This document shows, piece after piece, positions 6,801-13,600 of a DNA stretch of 13,661 bases. Where the stretch lies: the NCBI GenBank assembly GCA_964405325.1, contig CAYONM010000093.1, forward strand, positions 1-13,661, given 5' to 3'. The number at the start of each line of letters is the position of its first letter. Positions within the stretch are counted from its first letter, which is position 1. Below the pieces are notes generated by a model. That model saw only the letters and a program-made list of their open reading frames with translations, was not told the origin of the DNA and did no database searches. Position numbers and translations under genes: made by a program. Source of the DNA: CAYONM01 sp964405325. GTDB taxonomy: Bacteria > Planctomycetota > UBA11346.

Positions 6801-6980
6801 TCAGTCGTCGCCCTGCAGTCGGAGGTCGTCACCAGTGCCGACAACCCGGCAGGGACGACAGCAAATGGTACAGTCGACGACGGGGACCTCGTTGGCGAGC
6901 GCCATGCTGGCCGTATCGATGGCTGTATCGGCACCACAGTGCGGACAGATCAGAACCACTTCATCATCGTCTGGCAACAT
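6801..6980 (-). CDS. CPXCG-motif Cys-rich small protein (zinc-ribbon-like)
   Basis: A 59-aa protein matching the Cys_rich_CPXCG family (PF14255 type), whose function is unknown. Six cysteines are arranged as C12-P-H-C15-G, then D-C37-x-x-C40-C41-R-P-C44, the pattern expected for a metal-binding knuckle pair, Zn or possibly Fe. The tail is acidic (GDDLRLQGDD) without an encapsulin-loading motif. The start at 6980 is chosen for the GGGAG site 6 nt upstream and because it begins the family domain; the open frame extends to 7175 but that stretch crosses a terminator-like hairpin. It is the first gene of the presumed CPXCG-EncFtn-encapsulin-TVP38 operon. Confidence 0.82.
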   Translation of the reverse strand: MLPDDDEVVLICPHCGADTAIDTASMALANEVPVVDCTICCRPCRVVGTGDDLRLQGDD

Positions 6981-7002
6981 GGCGTGCTCCCTTGTGTTTC
7001 GA

Positions 7003-7031
7003 ATACTGTATTTGTGTAAAAACGTCGGTAA
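7003..7031 (-). promoter_or_regulatory. Weak candidate promoter of the encapsulin operon
   Basis: The 69 bp between the CPXCG start and the hairpin at 7053 must hold the operon promoter if that hairpin terminates the BON transcript. On the minus strand it is AT-rich. TTACCG (7031-7026) and CAGTAT (7008-7003) are 17 bp apart but each is a poor match to sigma-70 hexamers. No Fur box or OxyR site is recognised. Confidence 0.25.
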
Positions 7032-7049
7032 CGACAGTGAACTGAATTG

Positions 7050-7077
7050 AAAATCCCCCCACCGGTGGTGAGGGGAT
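7050..7077 (-). terminator. Terminator-like hairpin after the BON-domain gene
   Basis: On the minus strand, ATCCCC-TCA-CCACC pairs with GGTGG-GGGGAT (11 bp, one 3-nt bulge, with innermost pairs opening as the loop), followed at once by TTTT. This lies 67 bp after the BON gene stop and just before the encapsulin operon, so it probably separates the two transcripts. The T-run is short, so leakage is possible. Confidence 0.55.
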
Positions 7078-7143
7078 GTGGGTATCGCTACCCATGCCGG
7101 CATGACGTGATTGGTCGATGCCGACCTGGGTGGATTGGGGAGA

Positions 7144-8685
7144 TCAATTCTGCATGCTCTCCACCTCCAGACCACTGGAGCGGACCCTCAGGGCGCCACC
7201 GTCAAAGGCGTTGGCGCGCGCGCTCCAGTATTCGTCCCAGTCGGCGACTGTTCCGGTGAGGATGGCGACACCGTCGTCCACGGTCACGATCACGTCATTC
7301 TCATCGACGAAGGGCGACCAGTAGAGTTCGTCCCGGATATCTTCGCTCATCTCCCAGTCGCTCATGCCGGTTTCAACGATATTGTCATATTCGATGAGGG
7401 GATCGGTGTAGTCGTAGCCGTAGTCATATCCGTAATCGTAATCGTAATAGGCACCCTGCCGATTGTCGTAATCGTCCAAATCGATTTGCAGCCGATTGTG
7501 CAGCTCCGTAACACCGTCGACTCGGGCGGCAACTTCTTCGGCATGCTGTTTTTCCCAGGATGTATCGACTGTCCCATACAGATACACGCTGTCGCCGACC
7601 ACGGTCAACTGGATCTCATAGCGTTCCAGCCAGGGATCACGAGTGATGGCGCTGCCGACCTTGGTTTTCAGACCGGTCTCGCTGTAGTTCTGGCTGGGCG
7701 AGACCACCAGGTAGTTTCTCACCCGAGTCACGCCACTGACACCACGTGCCTCACGCTCGGCGGCTTGTTGATCGCGAATGGTGTCCACCGTTCCGTACAG
7801 TCGAGCGGTGCCATCGTTGACCGTCACGGAGATACCGTCGTCAACGAGGAATGGATCCTGTCCCAACTGATACTCGATTCCATTTTGGACCAGCTCGTCG
7901 GACAGGTCGTTGAGCAGGACGGGTTGTCGGAGCTCGTCGTCCTTCAGCCACCAGGAGATGGTGACCTCATCCAGGTCCACCGAGTCGACGCCAGCCGTCC
8001 AGGCATGGCCGCGCAGCAAATTCTTTTCATACAAGCTGCCGACGGAACCCTCGATGGCGACTTCGTCATTATCGACGTCTACCTCCAGCAGATAGGCGCG
8101 CAGTTGTGGATCCATGGCAATAGAGCCTTCGACATCCTGCTGGATTTCATGATCACTGCGTTCGTCGACATACTCGATTTGGATCTGGTTGTCGACCTGT
8201 CGGACGCCATACACCCCCATGGCGGCGAATTCAGCCAGCTGTCGTTCCTGCCAGCTCTCGACCTTGCCGGTCAAGCAGATCTCGCCCTTATCGGCGGCGA
8301 CACTGATTTCATAGGAGTCGGCTGCCGGGTCGACCAGCAAGGCATTGATCACATCCTCCTCCAGCTGGCTGTTACTGATATCGGCGGCCTGCACCATGAT
8401 GTCATTATCGACGGAAAACACGCCGCGCGTCATGCTGGTGAGCCGTTCTGCACGTCGCTTGGCGAGAATGTTATCAACAGTGCCGGTCAGGGTGACCTCA
8501 CCATCGTCAACGGTCAGCTCAACATTGCCGCTGTAGATGTGTGAGGATTTCATCAGGTTGTCGATGACGGCATTGCGGATGTCGGCATCGTTTGCCCCTT
8601 CCCCGGCGGAGACGGTCGCGAGACAGGCACAGAGCAGTGTGCCGGATCGAATCATCTGTTTAGGGTTGATTGGGAGAGTACGCAT
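7144..8685 (-). CDS. Exported protein with six BON domains
   Basis: A 513-aa protein. A basic start and a hydrophobic core (MIRSGTLLCACLATVSA, 11-27) suggest Sec export with cleavage after about residue 27. Six BON repeats follow at about 33-98, 106-171, 178-244, 262-328, 336-402 and 445-508; each shows the helix, V-x-V-x-D/N-G, L-x-G-x-V and V-x-x-V-x-N/D pattern. BON domains (OsmY and relatives) are known for binding phospholipid and for envelope stress roles. Between repeats 5 and 6 lies a Tyr/Asp/Gly-rich linker (YYDYDYGYDYGYDYTD, 413-428). The protein is very acidic. The start at 8685 has AAGGAG 8 nt upstream; an earlier in-frame ATG at 8724 is less likely. OsmY has two BON domains, so six is a large expansion. 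It lies downstream of cardiolipin synthase on the same strand with a 274-bp gap. Confidence 0.9.
   Translation of the reverse strand: MRTLPINPKQMIRSGTLLCACLATVSAGEGANDADIRNAVIDNLMKSSHIYSGNVELTVDDGEVTLTGTVDNILAKRRAERLTSMTRGVFSVDNDIMVQAADISNSQLEEDVINALLVDPAADSYEISVAADKGEICLTGKVESWQERQLAEFAAMGVYGVRQVDNQIQIEYVDERSDHEIQQDVEGSIAMDPQLRAYLLEVDVDNDEVAIEGSVGSLYEKNLLRGHAWTAGVDSVDLDEVTISWWLKDDELRQPVLLNDLSDELVQNGIEYQLGQDPFLVDDGISVTVNDGTARLYGTVDTIRDQQAAEREARGVSGVTRVRNYLVVSPSQNYSETGLKTKVGSAITRDPWLERYEIQLTVVGDSVYLYGTVDTSWEKQHAEEVAARVDGVTELHNRLQIDLDDYDNRQGAYYDYDYGYDYGYDYTDPLIEYDNIVETGMSDWEMSEDIRDELYWSPFVDENDVIVTVDDGVAILTGTVADWDEYWSARANAFDGGALRVRSSGLEVESMQN
7408..7450 (-). repeat. Degenerate repeat coding a Tyr/Asp/Gly-rich linker
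   Basis: Alternating TAY and GAY/GGY codons on the minus strand give the YDYGYDY run in the BON protein. Synonymous sites differ between units (tatgac, tacgat, tacgac), so the repeat is old or under protein-level selection and not a fresh microsatellite. Confidence 0.7.
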
Positions 8686-8959
8686 GATTGGGCTCCTTGT
8701 GGTTAGAAAAAGGGAGTGGTCCATTGCGATGGGTGGGCCAGATATTGGTTATTGCCTGGTGGGTATCGCCGGTGGTCAGATGCAGTCGGGCGCCCATGAC
8801 TGCTTTTCCGTGTTGTTCTGATGAGCATCATAATTGGGAGAGCCTTGGATTCACCGATGTGAAACGTCAACTCCTTGGTGCCTCAGGCAGCGGTGAGGAG
8901 TAGCATCCTGCGGAGGGGCAGAGCAGAGGTGCCAACCGGTTTTTCTCGGTCGCTTTTAT

Positions 8960-10363
8960 TCACAGCAGTGGAGCGAGCAGCCGCAGCATGCCCTCCATGA
9001 GACGGAGCCAGAGGGGTCGATTCCGGTAGCGGTCCCAGTCCCATTCCAGGGCGCCTTGGCGATGGTGGTCGAGCATCTTTTCGACCTGTTTGGTCACTTC
9101 GCTGCTACGGATGAACAGGGCCACCTCGTGGTTCAGATGGAAGCTGCGGTAGTCCAGGTTGATGGATCCCACCAGGGTCCAGTCGCTATCGATCAACGCG
9201 AGTTTGGCATGGTGGATATCGTCGCGATATTCCCACACATGTACTCCGGCATTCAGCAGGCGCGGAAAGAAGGCATGACCGGTGGAGGCCATCAGACCCA
9301 TATCGGTTTCGGCCGAAACCAGCAAGTCGACCCGGACACCACGGGCGACAGCGATTTCGATGGTTTCCAGGAAATGTTCGTCAGGAGCCAGAAATGGGGT
9401 GCTGAGAATAATGCGTTCCCTGGCTGCCTGGAGAATGGTCAGCATGGACAAGGCGGTGATTGAGGGCTGTCGATCCGGCCCACCGGCAATAACCTGTATC
9501 AGCGAGCCATCAGGCTGGTTGGTACCAGTGACCAGCGATAGCCTGGTTTCGGTCGCGAAATACCAGTCCTCGGCAAAAATGGCTGCCAATTGCCGGACCG
9601 CCGGTCCCTGCACCTGTACATGTAGATCATGCCAGGTATGTCCCCGGAATCCATCCACGTATTCATCACCGATATTCAAACCGCCGGTGAAGGCCAGGCC
9701 ACCGTCGATAATGACGATTTTTCGATGATTACGTAGGTTGACGAACCAGCGATTGCGTCGTGGATGCAGGGTCATGGTCCAGGAGAAGTGGCCACCGGCT
9801 GCGATCAGATCTCTAAAGAAATGCTCGAAGGTCTTGCCACTGCCGATTTCGTCCACCAGTAGGCGTACGGCGACGCCTCGTCGGCAGGCATCAATGAGTA
9901 GATCCAGAAAATGTCGACCGGTGGCATCTGGCCGCCAGACATAGAATTGTATCCAAATTTGTTTGGTGGCCTTTTTCAGCGCCGATTCCAATTTTGGATA
10001 ACAGGTGGAGGCATCGGGGAGTACCGCCACCCGATTGCCGATGGTCGCCTGTAGTCGATTGAGCTGCGACAGACCTCGTGCGCAGTTGTTCCAGGGTAGA
10101 TCGTCTTCTGTCAATAGTTGTTTCGGATCGGGGGCGAATTCATCGCGATCGCGATATTGACCGGCCTCTCGACGTCGTAATCGTGCGAGGAGCATGCGAT
10201 CAGTGCCGAAAAACCAATAGGCCAGAATGCCGAGCAACGGCAAGAAGACGATGCTCATGATCCAGGTTGCCTGTACGACGGGTCGTTTGGTCAGCAATGC
10301 CAGATGTGCGATGGCGATCAAGGCCATCAGCCCGTGCAGGGTGATGAGTAGTATCCACAGCAT
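8960..10363 (-). CDS. cls: Cardiolipin synthase (phospholipase D family)
   Basis: A 467-aa inner-membrane enzyme that would condense phosphatidylglycerol, or PG with another phospholipid, into cardiolipin. Two N-terminal TM segments (about 2-24 and 33-52) precede two PLD catalytic motifs: H213-x-K215-x4-D220 followed by GGLNIGDEY, and H385-x-K387-x4-D392 followed by GSINLDYRS. Both HKD motifs are complete, and the layout resembles ClsA more than the TM-free ClsB. The start has AGAGGTGA about 8 nt upstream. It begins 3 bp after the stop of an EEP-family gene, as in E. coli where clsB (ybhO) follows the EEP gene ybhP, so the pair is very likely one operon. The gene has no obvious terminator in the 274 bp before the BON gene. 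Confidence 0.93.
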   Translation of the reverse strand: MLWILLITLHGLMALIAIAHLALLTKRPVVQATWIMSIVFLPLLGILAYWFFGTDRMLLARLRRREAGQYRDRDEFAPDPKQLLTEDDLPWNNCARGLSQLNRLQATIGNRVAVLPDASTCYPKLESALKKATKQIWIQFYVWRPDATGRHFLDLLIDACRRGVAVRLLVDEIGSGKTFEHFFRDLIAAGGHFSWTMTLHPRRNRWFVNLRNHRKIVIIDGGLAFTGGLNIGDEYVDGFRGHTWHDLHVQVQGPAVRQLAAIFAEDWYFATETRLSLVTGTNQPDGSLIQVIAGGPDRQPSITALSMLTILQAARERIILSTPFLAPDEHFLETIEIAVARGVRVDLLVSAETDMGLMASTGHAFFPRLLNAGVHVWEYRDDIHHAKLALIDSDWTLVGSINLDYRSFHLNHEVALFIRSSEVTKQVEKMLDHHRQGALEWDWDRYRNRPLWLRLMEGMLRLLAPLL

Positions 10364-10366
10364 AAC

Positions 10367-11170
10367 TCAGATCACCTCTAGGGTGGCTGCAACAGAGGCG
10401 TTCTGGATGGCCGTATGGCAGGGGACCAGATCCGCGGTGACCGGTAGATGATCCGATGGTGGTCGCCAGCGTCTGGGAAAGGCATGCGTGCGGTGCGCAT
10501 CCACCAGAAGTGCCGCGTCATGGAGAATGAGATCGATCCGTCGACGCAAAGGCCATAGTCCCTGCCAGGTATGTCCGGGTCCACCAGGAAACTGACAGGA
10601 TGATTGCCGACTGTCCACCAGTCGTGGTGGTCCAGCACAGAGCTGTTGCACCACGCTGTTGTCGATGTTGGCATTGAAATCGCCCGCCAGCAGGGCACGA
10701 GCACCGAGCTGACGGATATGCTCGGAGAGGGTGCGCGCACTTTCCAGGCGCGAGCGATGCGACAGATGGTCCAGGTGGCAATTGCCAACGAACAGCGGTG
10801 TCTGGAAATCATCACGTTCGAGCTGGACTCCAAGAAACACCCGTGGCACCAGCGCATCCCAGGCAGGGGTTGAGCGTTGTGGCTCGGGCCCGAACCAGAA
10901 CTGCGACCAGTCCAGGGTCTGGTGGTCGCAGTTGCGCACCAGAATCACCAGGGTTTCGCTGTGCGGATGCCGTGGATAGCGCTTGGCGCTATGGATGATA
11001 TAGCCCGGTAATTGCTTGTGCAGATGCGCCAAGAGCTCGGGGCCAACTTCCTGCAGGCAGAGCAGGTCCACCTGCAAAGCCCTGATCATTCGGACGATGC
11101 GATCCAGCCGTCGAGGGGAGTCTGTGCCAAGGCTAAAAAAGCGGATATTCCAGGTACCGATACGAAACAT
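10367..11170 (-). CDS. Endonuclease/exonuclease/phosphatase (EEP) family protein, YbhP-like
   Basis: A 267-aa predicted metal-dependent phosphoesterase without a visible signal or membrane segment, so probably cytosolic. EEP catalytic landmarks are in place: N8 in TWNIR, E41 in LQEV, H132 in CHLDH, D164 and N166 in GDFNAN, D213 in RRIDLIL, and S239-D240-H241. The family includes DNases, inositol phosphatases and sphingomyelinases, so the substrate cannot be named from these motifs. Adjacency to cardiolipin synthase, also seen for ybhP in E. coli, suggests a phospholipid-linked role (inference). It begins 40 bp after the stop of a second EEP gene. Confidence 0.88.
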   Translation of the reverse strand: MFRIGTWNIRFFSLGTDSPRRLDRIVRMIRALQVDLLCLQEVGPELLAHLHKQLPGYIIHSAKRYPRHPHSETLVILVRNCDHQTLDWSQFWFGPEPQRSTPAWDALVPRVFLGVQLERDDFQTPLFVGNCHLDHLSHRSRLESARTLSEHIRQLGARALLAGDFNANIDNSVVQQLCAGPPRLVDSRQSSCQFPGGPGHTWQGLWPLRRRIDLILHDAALLVDAHRTHAFPRRWRPPSDHLPVTADLVPCHTAIQNASVAATLEVI

Positions 11171-11210
11171 AGCGGAACTCTAGCAGATCGGTTTTGGGAA
11201 TACACGGTTG

Positions 11211-12149
11211 CTACTGGGAGACTGATGCGGAACGACTCGGCCACCGGAGCGTGCACGCGACCAAGCGATGATCCGATGGCGTATTGTCGATCACGGTTGG
11301 CCGGCTGAGGCGGAGGGGGTCGGAGGCGAGGATCCAATCCAGACGGCGACCATCATCGAAGGTGGCCGGGCTCTGGTCTGGTTGTGGCCACGTTCGCAGG
11401 TTCAGGCGTTTGGCGAGCAGGCGCAGGGCGGAGCCATCGCTGGTCCAGTCGGTATTGAAATCCCCCATGACCAGGTAAGGCGCCGGCCAGGCCGACAGCC
11501 AGTCAGCCAAAAGTCGAGCCTGTCGTCGACGAACTCCCGTCCAAACCGGTTCCAGATGCAGGCTGACGACCGTCAGACGACGTTCGCCCCACTGTAGGCG
11601 CGCGGCGAGGGCGCCTTTGGGCGCCGCAGCCCAGACCCCGGGCCAGGTGATCGCCTGACCGTGCCGCAGCCGAAAGCGGCTGAGCAGGGCATTGCCGTAA
11701 TCCAGGCCCAGACCGCGGACACTGCTGCTACGCAGGCACGCCGTCCAGTCACGACTGGACGCGATCAGATCGGCCATGTCCAGGCCGCCGCTCCACCAGC
11801 TGGGACCATCCACCTCCTGCAGGGCGAGTAATGCAATATCGTGGTCGCTCAGGGTCTGATCCAGGGCCTTAAGATAGCGCTGTCTGGCCGCTGCTGTGGT
11901 GACGATCTGATGCCGTCCATGGCCACGCAAGTGCGCCAGGTTGAAGGTGGCGACACACAGAGTTTCGCTGTCGGCAACGGGATTGGCCGTCGACGAGGGG
12001 GTCGGGTCGGCGAAATGGTGCAGATTGGGACCACGCATGGCTAGGGGAATCGCTCCAACAAGGACCAGCGCCAAAATCAACAACAGCAGCAGTCTGCGCA
12101 TTGTTCGCGAACAGCCGTGCTGTCGAAGGCGACGCCAGATTGATGACAT
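11211..12149 (-). CDS. Membrane-anchored EEP family protein
   Basis: A 312-aa second EEP-fold protein. A strongly hydrophobic segment after arginines (RRLLLLLILALVLVGAIPLAM, about 18-38) is a signal anchor or uncleaved signal peptide, which places the catalytic domain in the periplasm. Catalytic landmarks: N70 in TFNLAHLRGH, E112 in LQEVDG, H198 in SLHLEP, D230 and N232 in GDFNTDW, D271 in RLDWIL, S292-D293-H294. It differs enough from the neighbouring EEP protein that recent tandem duplication is unlikely. The start at 12149 is a compromise: no good Shine-Dalgarno is seen there or at the ATG at 12101. The first ATG of the frame, at 12278, would overlap the divergent small gene. It appears to lead the EEP-EEP-cls operon. 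Confidence 0.85.
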   Translation of the reverse strand: MSSIWRRLRQHGCSRTMRRLLLLLILALVLVGAIPLAMRGPNLHHFADPTPSSTANPVADSETLCVATFNLAHLRGHGRHQIVTTAAARQRYLKALDQTLSDHDIALLALQEVDGPSWWSGGLDMADLIASSRDWTACLRSSSVRGLGLDYGNALLSRFRLRHGQAITWPGVWAAAPKGALAARLQWGERRLTVVSLHLEPVWTGVRRRQARLLADWLSAWPAPYLVMGDFNTDWTSDGSALRLLAKRLNLRTWPQPDQSPATFDDGRRLDWILASDPLRLSRPTVIDNTPSDHRLVACTLRWPSRSASVSQ

Positions 12150-12262
12150 GGGTTTATTATGACCGATCGACAGTACGACACACCGTTGTGAAGCCGCGAT
12201 TCCAATGTTGATAATTCCCAAAACAGCAGGAGCTTGTCCTGGCCTATCATAATAGTGGCCGT

Positions 12263-12523
12263 TTGATTCAGAAACCATTGCGCCGTCGCGACTGGCTTGG
12301 AATCATACTGATGCTGATTCCGATAATCTTGTACATTCTATTCGCTTTTTACGATATCGGTCCGGATAAGGGGGAATTTGCCCCACGCAATGACTGGAAT
12401 CTGGGACAGATGGTGGCCTTGATTTTGATTCTGCCCTTATGGACCATAGCCATTGCCTTGTTTCTGTCGGGCCAGGTCAAACTGCAGGAGCGTGGTCCTG
12501 GTCCAGTCCGGAGACCGGAGTGA
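12263..12523 (+). CDS. Small two-TM hypothetical membrane protein
   Basis: An 86-aa frame with a basic N terminus (RRRD), a TM segment at about 11-30, a polar loop (DIGPDKGEFAPRNDWN), a second TM at about 48-69 and a polar, proline-rich tail. I do not recognise the family. The amphipathic layout and positive-inside pattern look like a real membrane protein, not a shadow frame. No ATG is available before the first TM: TTG at 12263 or TTG at 12278 are the candidates. An AGGAG at 12228-12232 sits too far upstream for either and would suit only a CTG at 12239, so the start is unresolved. It is divergent from the membrane-anchored EEP gene. Confidence 0.55.
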   Translation: MIQKPLRRRDWLGIILMLIPIILYILFAFYDIGPDKGEFAPRNDWNLGQMVALILILPLWTIAIALFLSGQVKLQERGPGPVRRPE

Positions 12524-12577
12524 CCACAGCGTTGAGCTAGCCATAACCCGCAAGTCTTTCATCTCGCTTTTTTTTTA

Positions 12578-12645
12578 CTCTCGCCAAGGCGTCAAGACCG
12601 CAAAGATATGCTTCGTCCTTTGCGGTCTTGGCGCCTTGGCGAGAG
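12578..12645. repeat. Long near-perfect hairpin repeat (2 x 28 bp)
   Basis: Arms at 12578-12605 and 12618-12645 match at 27 of 28 positions, and the odd position would be a G-U pair in RNA. The loop is 12 nt (atatgcttcgtc). Arms begin CTCTCGCCAAGGCG and run to GACCGCAAAG. A run of nine T lies just before the hairpin on the plus strand (12568-12576), the wrong side for an intrinsic terminator of plus transcripts, and it reads as A on the minus strand. The arm resembles a dispersed intergenic repeat type with GCCAAGGCG and GCAAAG words seen in many environmental bacteria (from memory). The surrounding 12524-12770 has no convincing gene. Confidence 0.85.
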
Positions 12646-12770
12646 GGTGTCCAAACGGATCAATGATTCAACAGGCTGATCAAGCATTTTCCGCGTTCTA
12701 CGCGCGAGAAATATGAGAGAGACGGCGGTCGGATTTGTGGGTAATGGCCAGCAGCGTTGAGTCCACGTCA

Positions 12771-13571
12771 TCAGCCCAGCATCACATCCAGGGTCATCAT
12801 GGTCGCAAAGCCCAGGAGCAGGCCGAGGGTGGCCACATCATCATTGCCTTCCCGGTGGCTTTCTGGAATCAATTCTTCAGCAACCACGTAGATCATCGCA
12901 GCGGCGGCAAAAGCCAAGGCGTAGGGTAGCAGGGCATGCATGTACCAGACAGTCAAGGCGCCGAGAATGCCACCGATCGGCTCGACCATGCCCGATGCTT
13001 GGCCGGCTAATAGGCAACGGCCGCGACTGATGCCTTCGCCACGCAGTGGCATGGCCACAGCTAGGCCCTCCGGCAGATTCTGCAGACCGATACCAATGGC
13101 CAGGGCCATGGCGCTACCAATGGTGGCGCCTTCCATGCCGCTGGCGGCAGCACCGAAGGCGACCCCGATGGCAATACCTTCTGGCAAATTGTGGATGGTC
13201 ATGGCGCTGATCAGCAGGGTGCTGCGTTGCCAGGTAACGCTCGGGCCCTCGGAATTGGTCATGGCCGCACCGCTATGCAGGTGCGGCAAGGATTTATCCA
13301 GACCAAATAGAAACAGGCCGCCGAGCGTGAAGCCGATCAGCACTGGTACGATGGTGCCATTGGCGAATTCGATCGCCGGTACCAGGAGTGACCAGAAACT
13401 GGCAGCTAGCATCACCCCGGCAGCAAAGCCGAGGATGGCATCAAACAACGGTCGGTTGAGACGACTGGTGAATAACACCGGGAGGCTGCCGATGGCGGTC
13501 AGCAACCAGGTGCCGCAGGTGGCAATGAGGGCCTGCCAGATGGGTGAGAGGCTGAGGAACCAGTTGGTCAT
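12771..13571 (-). CDS. ZIP family divalent metal transporter (GufA/ZupT-like)
   Basis: A 266-aa polytopic inner-membrane protein of about eight TM segments. The metal site of ZIP proteins is visible: HNLPEG (127-132) in TM4 and QNLPEG (164-169) in TM5, plus VEPIGG (197-202) and AEELIPESH (231-239). The TM3-TM4 loop is short with an HLH (97-99) instead of the long His-rich loop of eukaryotic ZIPs. ZIP carriers bring Zn, Fe or Mn into the cytosol; the ion here cannot be told from sequence. The start at 13571 has no strong Shine-Dalgarno. A MITE-like element begins 29 bp upstream, leaving no room for an independent sigma-70 promoter between. Confidence 0.9.
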   Translation of the reverse strand: MTNWFLSLSPIWQALIATCGTWLLTAIGSLPVLFTSRLNRPLFDAILGFAAGVMLAASFWSLLVPAIEFANGTIVPVLIGFTLGGLFLFGLDKSLPHLHSGAAMTNSEGPSVTWQRSTLLISAMTIHNLPEGIAIGVAFGAAASGMEGATIGSAMALAIGIGLQNLPEGLAVAMPLRGEGISRGRCLLAGQASGMVEPIGGILGALTVWYMHALLPYALAFAAAAMIYVVAEELIPESHREGNDDVATLGLLLGFATMMTLDVMLG

Positions 13572-13600
13572 GGGATGATTGATGCTTCTGAAAATATTAA

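Noticed and set aside
6981..7175. N-terminal extension of the CPXCG frame to 7175
   Set aside because: It crosses the terminator-like hairpin at 7050-7077 and the end of the BON gene, and has nothing in common with the family; the start at 6980 has a good ribosome-binding site.
7111..8544. 477-codon open frame on the plus strand across the BON gene
   Set aside because: It is antisense to a protein with six clear BON repeats, has no ribosome-binding site, and its I/V/D-rich periodic composition mirrors the repeats on the other strand.
8910..8940. Sigma-54 promoter (TTGGCACC) upstream of the BON gene on the minus strand
   Set aside because: The GG-N10-GC spacing is not met; what follows reads CT where GC is needed.
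12568..12645. Intrinsic terminator for the small two-TM gene
   Set aside because: The T-run precedes the stem on the plus strand and reads as A on the minus strand, so the arrangement suits neither direction.
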